From Lamellibrachia columna (taxonomy: Eukaryota; Annelida; Polychaeta; Sabellida; Siboglinidae): 64,000 nucleotides of DNA. The notes under the pieces were generated by a model. The model was given only the letters and a program-made list of their open reading frames with translations, searched no databases and was not told the origin of the DNA. The position numbers and the translations under genes were made by a program. Positions 50,601 to 62,600 of the stretch are shown here, one piece after another. The DNA is taken from NCBI GenBank assembly GCA_963662155.1, contig OY759266.1, positions 58,992,010 to 59,056,009 on the forward strand, given 5' to 3'. How positions within the stretch are numbered: the stretch's first letter is position 1; each line of letters opens with the position of its first letter.

Positions 50601-53600
50601 TCACTGTCAGGGTGCATGTCACTGTGGGTGGTCACTGTCAGGGTGCATGTCACTGTGGGTGGTCACTGTTAGGGTGCATGTCACTGTGGGTGGTTACTGT
50701 CAGGGTGCATGTCACTGTGGGTGGTCACTGTCAGGGTGCATGTCACTGGGTGGTCACTGTCAGGGTGCATGTCACTGTGGGTGGTCACTGTCAGGGTGCA
50801 TGACACTGTGGGTGGTCACTGTTAGGGTGCATGTCACTGAGGGTGGTCACTGTCAGGGTGCATGTCACTGAGGGTGGTCACTGTCAGGGTGCATGTCACT
50901 GAGGGTGGTCACTGTCAGGGTGCATGTCACTGAGGGTGGTCACTGTCAGGGTGCATGACACTGAGGGTGGTCACTGTCAGGGTGCATGTCACTGTGGGTG
51001 GTCACTGTCAGGGTGCATGTCACTGTGGGTGGTCACTGTTAGGGTGCATGTCACTGTGGGTGGTTACTGTCAGGGTGCATGTCACTGTGGGTGGTCACTG
51101 TCAGGGTGCATGTCACTGGGTGGTCACTGTCAGGGTGCATGTCACTGTGGGTGGTCACTGTCAGGGTGCATGACACTGTGGGTGGTCACTGTTAGGGTGC
51201 ATGTCACTGAGGGTGGTCACTGTCAGGGTGCATGTCACTGAGGGTGGTCACTGTCAGGGTGCATGACACTGTGGGTGGTCACTGTTAGGGTGCATGTCAC
51301 TGAGAGTGGTCACTGTCAGGGTGCATGTCACTGAGGGTGGTCACTGTCAGGGTGCATGTCACTGAGGGTGGTCACTGTCAGGGTGCATGTCACTGAGGGT
51401 GGTCACTGTCAGGGTGCATGTCACTGAGAGTGGTCACTGTCAGGGTGCATGTCGTTCTAAGGGGTTCTTTTATGTCCTAGATTAATGAGACAGGACCAAC
51501 TTTAATGTGATCATCCGAGTCTGTCCCCACTGTTGAGTCAGGTTTTTACACCAAATGTACCCATGCCTGGTCTAGTGCTAACAACTACACTACCATGCCT
51601 CTTACCGGAGCATGGTAAGGAAGATGTCCACCCAAGGGTTGTGGTAGTTCTCTATTGAGGCGAGGTAGGAGAACGCGAACGGCACAATCAGGTTGATGGC
51701 AGAGATCACAAGTGGTGTTGTGATGTCACGAAGGATAGCATTGCTACTCTAAAACCAACATATACACAGCTATGTACAGTGTATAGCATTGCTACTCTAC
51801 AAACCAACATATACACAGCTATGTACGGTGTATAGCATTGCTACTCTAAAACCAACATATACACAGCTATGTACAGTGTATAGCATTGCTACTCTAAAAC
51901 CAACATATACACAGCTATGTACAGTGTATAGCATTGCTACTCTAAAACCAACATATACACAGCTATGTACAGTGTATAGCATTGCTACTCTAAAACCAAC
52001 ATATACACAGCTATGTACAGTGTATAGCATTGCTACTCTAAAACCAACATATACACAGCTATGTACAGTGTATAGCATTGCTACTCTAAAACCAACATAT
52101 ACACAGCTATGTACAGTGTATAGCATTGCTACTCTACAAACCAACATATACACAGCTATGTACAGTGTATAGCATTGCTACTCTAAAACCAACATATACA
52201 CAGCTATGTACAGTGTATAGCATTGCTACTCTACAAACCAACATATACACAGCTATGTACAGTGTATAGCATTGCTACTCTAAAACCAACATATACACAG
52301 CTATGTACGGTGTATAGCATTGCTACTCTAAAACCAACATATACACAGCTATGTACAGTGTATAGCATTGCTACTCTACAAACCGACATATACACAGCTA
52401 TGTACAGTGTATAGCATTGCTACTCTACAAACCGACATGTACACAGCTGTGTACAGTGTATAGCATTGCTACTCTACAAACCAACATATACACAGCTGTG
52501 TACAGTGTATAGCATTGCTACTCTACAAACCAACATATACACAGCTGTGTACAGTGTATAGCATTGCTAGTCTACAAACCAACATATACACAGCTGTGTA
52601 CAGTGTATAGCATTGCTACTCTACAAACCGACATATACACAACTGTGTACAGTGTATAGCATTGCTACTCTACAAACCGACATGTACACAGCTGTGTACA
52701 GTGTATAGCATTGCTACTCTACAAACCAACATATACACAGCTATGTACAGTGTATAGCATTGCTACTCTACAAACCGACATGTACACAGCTGTGTACAGT
52801 GTATAGCATTGCTACTCTAAAACCAACATATACACAGCTTTGTACAGTGGATAGCATTGCTAGTCTACAAACCGACATGTACACAGCTGTGTACAGTGTA
52901 TAGCATTGCTACTCTAAAACCAACATATACACAGCTGTGTACAGTGTATAGCATTGCTACTCTACAAACCAACATATACACAGCTGTGTACAGTGTATAG
53001 CATTGCTAGTCTCCAAACCAACATATACACAGCTGTGTACAGTGTATAGCATTGCTACTCTACAAACCGACATATACACAACTGTGTACAGTGTATAGCA
53101 TTGCTACTCTACAAACCAACATGTACACAGCTGTGTACAGTGTATAGCATTGCTACTCTACAAACCAACATATACACAGCTATGTACAGTGTATAGCATT
53201 GCTACTCTACAAACCGACATGTACACAGCTGTGTACAGTGTATAGCATTGCTACTCTAAAACCAACATATACACAGCTTTGTACAGTGTATAGCATTGCT
53301 AGTCTACAAACCGACATGTACACAGCTGTGTACAGTGTATAGCATTGCTACTCTAAAACCAACATATACACAGCTGTGTACAGTGTATAGCATTGTTAGT
53401 CTACAAACCAACATATACACAGCTGTGTACAGTGTATAGCATTGTTAGTCTACAAACCAACATATACACAGCTGTGTACAGTGTATAGCATTGTTAGTCT
53501 ACAAACCAACATATACACAGCTGTGTACAGTGTGTAAATGGATATATCGCAAAAATGAAAATTAATAACTAAATATATTACATAAATATTGTAGACATCT

Positions 53601-56600
53601 GTCTAGCAAAAAACATTGAAACATTTTGTGACATGACTTTGAAAACTTTTCTCCAACATAAGCCATACCTCTGACTTTGCTATTCTATCATAACTTCACA
53701 GCCATGGGTAAAACTAGTAGCATGTCTGCAGTAACATTTCTGACTTTGCTACTCTAACGAAACCTCTAGTTATGGGTTGAACTAGTCGCATGTCTACAGT
53801 AACATCAATGACTTTGTTACTTTAATGCAGCCAACCAGACATATTTGGTAGCATGCTTACATTAACATCTCTAACTTTGCTACTCTAATGTGACCCTTCA
53901 GCCTAGCACGCTTACCGTGGCGGAGCGTGTGAGGGGGGCGATGTACCAGATGAGATAGCCAAAGCCAGCGAGGACCCCGAGGACTGCAATGTTGATGAGG
54001 AGACGCAGTAGGACCAATCTACACCACTCCCCACATGTCTTGGTGTGCTTCTCCTCACGAAACTCAGCCAGATACTCCTGTAACGAGAGTTCCATACAGA
54101 ACATACACAGAACAACTCTCAATGTTACCACTAGGTAAAGTTTACAAATACATTGTTGTTTTATTTATGTATAATATAGGCAAGAATATGTTACTTCCAG
54201 TTATGAAAGATACATTTACGAGAAATGATGAAATTCACAAATACAAGAGACGCCCTGGTGTTCAGTTCTGAAATTACACTGTAGAAATAGTAGATGGTTC
54301 CCATGCAGTTGCAACATTTAAATATCACCGTATGAGGTTTTTGATGCTAAATGAAATAAGTAAGATTTAAAATTAATGTGTACAATTGCTACGTTAAAAT
54401 CCATCAAGTTGTGATGTTGTATCGTATTCTTTTCTTAATTGTACTTTCTGTTTTTGGTTTCTCGCACATTAGGAATAAACTGTGAAAAAATTTATTGTTG
54501 AGGGAAAATTAGCCACCTATAGAAATTGTAATATAATTACGTGATTATCATGTGTATGTATCACAATTACTATAATATACTATCATCGTCAACATATAGA
54601 GCTGTCTGTAACAATTTCACCAGAGTTCATTCAACATTGTTGGGAAAGGGGCTTTGTAAATATAAACAATTCCAATAATCCTAAAACAAATGGATGTGGG
54701 TGGGTCAGGGTCTATTTGTATTATCCAAAAAAAATTGCAAGATATATATATATATTTTCATGGTTGAAATTTTTAAATAATCGACTTTCCATTCACTGCA
54801 TTGGCAATGTGTCTACAGCATGTCCAATTTTATTTTTTTAGGGGTAGGGGTGTGGGTGGGTAGGTGGGTGGGTGGGTGAACAGCTGATGGATGAATGCAG
54901 ATATATGTTAACAGCATGTTTCATTCATGCTTCAACATGTTTCATTCATGCTTCAGCAAGGTTTTCTGAGTTGTATTGGTGGAGTTATTGATTCTCAGCC
55001 AAGTTCCTTCTGGACAATCTTCATCCTGGTTAACTTAGGGCAGTGTGTGGTGCCTGGCTATCAGTGGGACTGTTCCAGGCAGTGTGTGGTGCTTGGCTGT
55101 CAGTGGGACTGTTCCAGGCAGTGTGTGGAGCCTGGCTATCAGTGGGACTGTTCCAGGCCGTGTGTGGTGCCTGGCTATCAGTGGGACTGTTCCAGGCAGT
55201 GTGTGGTGCTTGGCTGTCAGTGGGACTGTTCCAGGCAGTGTGTGGAGCCTGGCTATCAGTGGGACTGTTCCAGGCAGTGTGTGGTGCCTGGCTGTCAGTG
55301 GGACTGTTCCAGGCAGTATGTGGTGCCTGGCTATCAGTGGGACTGTTCCAGGCAGTATGTGGTGCCTGGCTATCAGTGGGACTGTTCCAGGCAGTGTGTG
55401 GTGCCTGGCTATCAGTGGGACTGTTCCAGGCAGTGTGTGGTGCCTGGCTGTCAGTGGGACTGTTCCAAGCAGTGTGTGGTGCCTGGCTATCAGTGGGACT
55501 GTTCCAGGCAGTGTGTGGTGCCTGGCTATCAGAGTGACTGTTCCAGGCAGTGTGTGGTGCCTGGCTGTCAGTGGGACTGTTCCAGGCAGTGTGTGGTGCC
55601 TAGCTATCAGTGGGACTGTTCCAGGCAGTGTGTGGTGCCTGGCTATCAGAGTGACTGTTCCAGGCAGTGTGTGGTGCCTGGCTATCAGTGGGACTGTTCC
55701 AGGCAGTGTGTGGTGCCTGGCTATCAGCGTGACTGTTCCAGGCAGTGTGTGGTGCCTGGCTGTCAGTGGGACTGTTCCAGGCAGTGTGTGGTGTCTAGCT
55801 ATCAGTGGGACTGTTCCAGGCAGTGTGTGGTGCCTGGCTATCAGTGTGACTGTTCCAGGCAGTGTGTGGTGCCTAGCTATCAGTGTAACTGTTCCATACA
55901 GTGTGTGGTGCCTAGCTATCAGAGTGACTGTTCCAGGCAGTGTGTGGTGCCTGGCTGTCAGTGGGACTGTTCCAGGCAGTGTGTGGTGCCTGGCTATCAG
56001 TGGGACTGTTCCAGGCAGTGTGTGGTGCCTGGCTATCAGTGGGACTGTTCCAGGCAGTGTGTGGTGCCTGGCTGTCAGTGTGACTGTTCCAGGCAGTGTG
56101 TGGAGCCTGGCTGTCAGTGGGACTGTTCCAGGCAGCGTGTGGTGCTTGGCTATCAGTGTGACTGTTCCAGGCCGTGTGTGGTGCCTGGCTATCAGTGGGA
56201 CTGTTCCAGGCAGTGTGTGGTGCCTGGCTATCAGTGGAACTGTTCCAGGCAGTGTGTGGTGCTTGGCTGTCAGTGGGACTGTTCCAGGCAGTGTGTGATG
56301 CCTGGCTATCAGTGGGACTGTTCCAGGCAGTATGTGGTGCCTGGCTGTCAGTGGGACTGTTCCAGGCAGTGTGTGGTGCCTGGCTGTCAGTGTGACTGTT
56401 CCAGGCAGTGTGTGGTGCCTGGCTATTGGTGGTACTGTTCCATGCAGTGTGTGGTGCCTGGCTGTCAGTGGAACTGTTCCAGGCAGTATGTGGTGCCTGG
56501 CTGTCAGTGGGACTGTTCCATGCAGTGTGTGGTGCCTGGCTGTCAGTGTGACTGTTCCATGCAGTGTGTGGTGCCTGGCTGTCAGTGTGACTGTTCCAGG

Positions 56601-59600
56601 CAGTGTGTGGTGCCTGGCTGTCAGTGTGACTGTTCCAGGCAGTGTGTGGTGCCTGGCTATTAGTGGGACTGTTCCAGGCAGTGTGTGGTGCCTAGCTATC
56701 AGTGTGACTGTTCCAGGCAGTGTGTGGTGCATGGCTATCAGTGGGACTGTTCCATGCAGTGTGTGGTGCCTGGCTGTCGGTGGGACTGTTCCAGGCAGTG
56801 TGTGGTGCCTAGCTATCAGTGGGACTGTTCCAGGCAGTGTGTGGTGCCTGGCTATCAGTGGGACTGTTCCAGGCAGTGTGTGGTGCCTAGTTGTCAGTGG
56901 GACTGTTCCAGGCAGTGCGTGGTGCCTAGCTGTCGGTGGCATTGTTCCAGCCAGTGTATGGTGCCTTGCTGTCGGTGGCACTGTTGTGGATTCTGTAGCT
57001 GATTTAATGGCGCTTTCAATGTTACTATTATAAGGATCCAAACCTGCATGAAAGCCTCCATAAACCTAACTTCTTTGGCTTCGTAGGTGTCACTGATATG
57101 TATGGAGCCATGGAAACGTGCACTGGTTATAATAGGCAAGTATTGGTGTGAAGCTAAACCGTTGAGCAACATTTAAATATTATTTTACTGAATTGAAATA
57201 ATTTTTTTAAAGGTGTAACAAAATGAGCTGGTGCTCCAGTGGAAATAAAAAAATAAGGACCACCTTAACATATAAATAAATTTAATAGAATTGTCAATTT
57301 AATAGTGCTATCAAAAACGAACAAGCCAGACGAACTGTATTAATGTTACCAGACAATTCCTATTTTTTAATAGGATGTCTCACAATACTCACAATTATGT
57401 ATTCATAGAATGTGTCAGAAAACTGGTAAAATAATTACCTTACCATTACCTATTATCAAATAACACAACAGAAGATGTAGCAAGGAACTGTTTTATTATG
57501 CATGATATAAATAAAATAAATCCAACTTGCACCAAAATTCTATTCAGATCATGATAAAAACCATGATGAAAACGTCTAAAAATCTTGCAACTGATGAACT
57601 GTAGACTTTGTCATTGTAGCACCAGAAAATGCTGACATGGCCTATAAATTCACCATTTGATGCATGCTGCTATGACAGGGTGTGAGATTCCAACAGTGGC
57701 GTATTTAGGGGTTTATTAGGCCATGGCACCTCCTTTGGTTTACTTTTTTCCGTGTTTTTTAATTGCGCTGCGACACGCTAGGATGGTTAACTAATTGGTG
57801 ACTAGGCGTGGTCCCCCCATTGCGAGATCCTAGATTTGCCACGGGACGCCAGGTCTTTTACGACTTGAACCATTCTAACATAACAGCTGGTTTGTCACAC
57901 ACTAAACTGACTGACTGTGTTCAATCATGTGTCAAAACCTACATTTCAACAGCAAGTACGTTATTAAATGTAGGAGACTACACCAAATAAATAATTAAAT
58001 TAATGAGTACAGAAACAACAACATTTAATTTCGTAATGCTGGTCAATGCCTACAGTACTTTTGTTTTGGCCAAATCTTTCGTAAAATTTAAATTTTATTT
58101 AATTAATGATGGGATTGACGTGCAGTGCTTCCAAGAAGAATGTTGGGAGGCCAAACTGGCTTGGGGAAGAGTTTCTACCTAACCAGTGTCTTCCTGGGGA
58201 GGCCACCCTGGCATGGGGAAGAGTTTCTACCTAACCAGTGTCTTCCTGGGGAGGCCACCCTGGCATGGGGAAGAGTTTCTACCTAACCATTATCTTCCTG
58301 GGGAGGCCACCCTGGCATGGGGAAGAGTTTCTACCTAACCAGTATCTTCCTGGGGAGGCCACCCTGGCATGGGGAAGAGTTTCTACCTAACCAGTATCTT
58401 CCTGGGGAGGCCACCCTGGCATGGGGAAGAGTTTCTACCTAACCAGTATCTTCCTGGGGAGGCCACCCTGGCATGGGGAAGAGTTTCTACCTAACCAGTA
58501 TCTTCCTGAGGAGGCCACCCTGGCATGGGGAAGAGTTTCTACCTAACCAGTATCTTCCTGGGAAGGCCACCCTGGCATGGGGAAGAGTTTCTACCTAACC
58601 AGTATCTTCCTGGGGAGGCCACCCTGGCATGGGGAAGAGTTTCTACCTAACCAGTATCTTCCTGGGGAGGCCACCCTGGCATGGGGAAGAGTTTCTACCT
58701 AACCAGTATCTTCCTGGGGAGGCCACCCTGGCATGGGGAAGAGTTTCTACCTAACCAGTATCTTCCTGGGGAGGCCACCCTGGCATGGGGAAGAGTTTCT
58801 ACCTAACCAGTATCTTCCTGGGGAGGCCACCCTGGCATGGGGAAGAGTTTCTACCTAACCAGTATCTTCCTGGGAAGGCCACCCTGGCATGGGGAAGAGT
58901 TTCTACCTAACCAGTATCTTCCTGGGAAGGCCACCCTGGCATGGGGAAGAGTTTCTACCTAACCAGTATCTTCCTGGGGAGGCCACCCTGGCATGGGGAA
59001 GAGTTTCTACCTAACCAGTATCTTCCTGGGGAGGCCACCCTGGCATGGGGAAGAGTTTCTACCTAACCAGTATCTTCCTGGGGAGGCCACCCTGGCATGG
59101 GGAAGAGTTTCTACCTAACCAGTATCTTCCTGGGGAGGCCACCCTGGCATGGGGAAGAGTTTCTACCTAACCAGTATCTTCCTGAGGAGGCCACCCTGGC
59201 ATGGGGAAGAGTTTCTACCTAACCAGTATCTTCCTGGGAAGGCCACCCTGGCATGGGGAAGAGTTTCTACCTAACCAGTATCTTCCTGGGAAGGCCACCC
59301 TGGCATGGGGAAGAGTTTCTACCTAACCAGTATCTTCCTGGGGAGGCCACCCTGGCATGGGGAAGAGTTTCTACCTAACCAGTATCTTCCTGGGGAGGCC
59401 ACCCTGGCATGGGGAAGAGTTTCTACCTAACCAGTATCTTCCTGGGGAGGCCACCCTGGCATGGGGAAGAGTTTCTACCTAACCAGTATCTTCCTGGGGA
59501 GGCCACCCTGGCATGGGGAGGCTACCGTGCTTACCCGTCTCAGCTCAGTTGAGTATACATCCATCTGTTGACAACTTTCACCGTGTTTACAATCCTCAGC

Positions 59601-62600
59601 TCAGTAGAGTATCCATCCATCTGTTGATAACTTTAACCGTGTTTACGATCCTCAGCTCAGTAGAGTATCCATCCATCTGTTGACAACTTTAACCGTGTTT
59701 ACGATCCTCAGCTCAGTAGAGTATCCATCCATCTGTTGACAACTTTAACCGTGTTTACGATCCTCAGCTCAGTAGAGTATCCATCCATCTGTTGACAACT
59801 TTAACCGTGTTTACGATCCTCAGCTCAGTAGAGTATCCATCCATCTGTTGACAACTTTAACCGTGTTTACGATCCTCAGCTCAGTAGAGTATCCATCCAT
59901 CTGTTGACAACTTTAACCGTGTTTACGATCCTCAGCTCAGTAGAGTATCCATCCATCTGTTGACAACTTTGGCGTTGTATATTGATTTCCAGGTTGCCCA
60001 ACCTTTTGTCTTGATGCACCTCTGAGATCGTGTGTCTGAGGACTTAGGCGTGACAGAAGTGTTCATATTATTACGACAGGTGGAAAGAATGCAGAGAGGT
60101 GAGCTGTGACCGTACCTGGAGCTCCTTGGTGAGTGTCTTGCGATGCAAGTTTTTGGAGTCCTCCTGGGTCACCATGTAGTCCCACCCACACAGCACCTTC
60201 GACACGTAGTACAGGCGGTTCGACTGACTCCCCTCAATGAAGTGAATCTTGTAAGACTTCACCAAGCTGCAAGTACAGCATACCTCAGTGTGAAAGTACA
60301 ATATACATGTATGCCAACACACTCCATGTCAACACACACCACGCCAACACACTCCATGTCAACACACACCACGCCAATACACACCATGCCACCACACACC
60401 AAGCCACCACACACCACACCAACACACACCATGCCACCACACACCATGCCAACACACACCATGCCAACACACACCATGTCACCACACACCATGCCAACAC
60501 ACACCATGCCAACACACACCATGCAACCATAAGAAAGACCTTTTTTATGCCAAGCCACATTGTATTTCTGCATGATAGTTCTACCTACAAATTTCTACAT
60601 CAAAATACAATGTACTTTTAAGTTCTAAGTTCTAAGTTGAGCAAAACACAATACTATCACACTAAACCACAACACATTTATACACCAAAAACCATACCAC
60701 ATAATGTCCAATAGAAGCACACTACCTGACAGAAGTGAACCCCATCATGTTATTATTACTTAGCGAGCTTACCGCAAAATTAGCACTGTATCTATTAGCT
60801 AAGGTCACTTTTGAGAAACCAATAGATGCGCACCTGAGCCTTCAAACTTGTGCACTACTCATTTAGTGGAAATTATACTGTATACCTGTACCAAGAAACA
60901 TCATATTTCTACATCCAAATCATATTCATCCATGCATCAGATTACTAATCAAAACAAGTTTAATTTAAACATTGCTGCTAAAACCTTGGGAACGCATTAC
61001 TGGTTATCTGTTACCAACTGCTACAACATAATGACAGAACAGAAACAAAGGGCGCCCACCTGTAGGCCAATGTAAGCAGTGTGATCACGTAGAAACCTCC
61101 ACAGGTAAAGAGGTATGCAAGGCGCATACTGTATTTAGTTCCAATGATGATTTCCACGGTGTAATTGGTGTAGCTACCATAGAACAGTTCTGTCCCCTTG
61201 AACCAACCCTACAAATTGCGAGTAAAAGTAAAATAAAATATTTTTTGGCAACCAAACTCATTTAAATTAACACTTAAATATGGCATGCATGGCAACAGGC
61301 AGTAGACATTGGAAAATAAAAATACAGTAATGCTAAATAAAAAACAAAACAAATAAAACTTGATATAATGTCAAAAGATGCAATTGGTGCCTTGATGTCA
61401 GAGAATTTTGAGTTGTTTGATAATATGACAGTTACATTCCACCAGTTAGACACCAGTGTTTTTATTTGATAATATGATAATATGACAGTTACATTCCACC
61501 AGTTAGACACTAGTGTTTTTATTTGATATAATAATATGCGAGCCAGTGAAAGCCTTGCATTGTCATTAGATAATATGCGAGCCCTACCCCACCAGTGAAA
61601 GCCTTGCATTGGTCTTAGATAATATGACTGCCCTACCCCCACCAGTGAAAGCCTTGCATTGGTATTAGATAATATGCGAGCCCTACCCCCACCAGTGAAA
61701 GCATTGCATTGTCATTAAATAATATGCGAGCCCTACCCCACCAGTGAAAGCCTTGCATTGGTATTAGATAATATGCGAGCCCTACCCCACCAGTGAAAGC
61801 CTTGCATTGGTATTAGATAATATGCGAGCCCTACCCCCACCAGTGAAAGCATTGCATTGTCATTAAATAATATGCGAGCCCTACCCCACCAGTGAAAGCC
61901 TTGCATTGGTATTAGATAATATGCGAGCTCTACCCCCACCAGTGAAAGCCTTGCATTGGTATTAGATAATATGCGAGCCCTACCCCCACCAGTGAAAGCC
62001 TTGCATTGTCATTAGATAATATGCGAGCCCTACCCCACCAGTGAAAGCCTTGCATTGGTATTAGATAATATGCGAGCCCTACCCCCACCAGTGAAAGCCT
62101 TGCATTGGTATTAGATAATATGCAAGCCCTACCCCACCAGTGAAAGCCTTGCATTGGTATTAGATAATATGCGAGCCCTACCCCACCAGTGAAAGCCTTG
62201 CATTGGTATTAGATAATATGCAAGCCCTACCCCACCAGTGAAAGCCTTGCATTGGTATTAGATAATATGCGAGCCCTACCCCCACCAGTGAAAGCCTTGC
62301 ATTGGTATTAGATAATATGCGAGCCCTACCCCGCCAGAGAGTAACTCGATGCCAGTGAAGCTGGTATCACTGGCCATGTAGACGGCCAAGTTGTTTCCCT
62401 TGATCCTCCAGAGAAGCTGCGGCACGACCACAAAGAAGAGGATAATAAGGAAGGTGGGGATGTTGAAGAGGAACAGCCACTTGAGGAACTCAAAGTAGGA
62501 CGTCACGCCCGTGCCAAAGTTGCCCTCGATTGTCTTCAGGGAAGCCTTCCACAGCTCCAATGAGTAGAGCACCTCCGCTACCTTCCCCTTCAGGGACTGC

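Noticed and set aside
54840..54885. G-quadruplex regulatory element
   Set aside because: Four G-runs are present, but it is deep in an intron with nothing to suggest a role.
54927..57041. Long ORFs on both strands in the 39-bp array
   Set aside because: Tandem-repeat frames in TMC intron 5 without domain or splice support.
57690..57960. DNA transposon starting with cagtggcgtatttagggg
   Set aside because: Looks like a transposon end, but no matching inverted end or target duplication was found.
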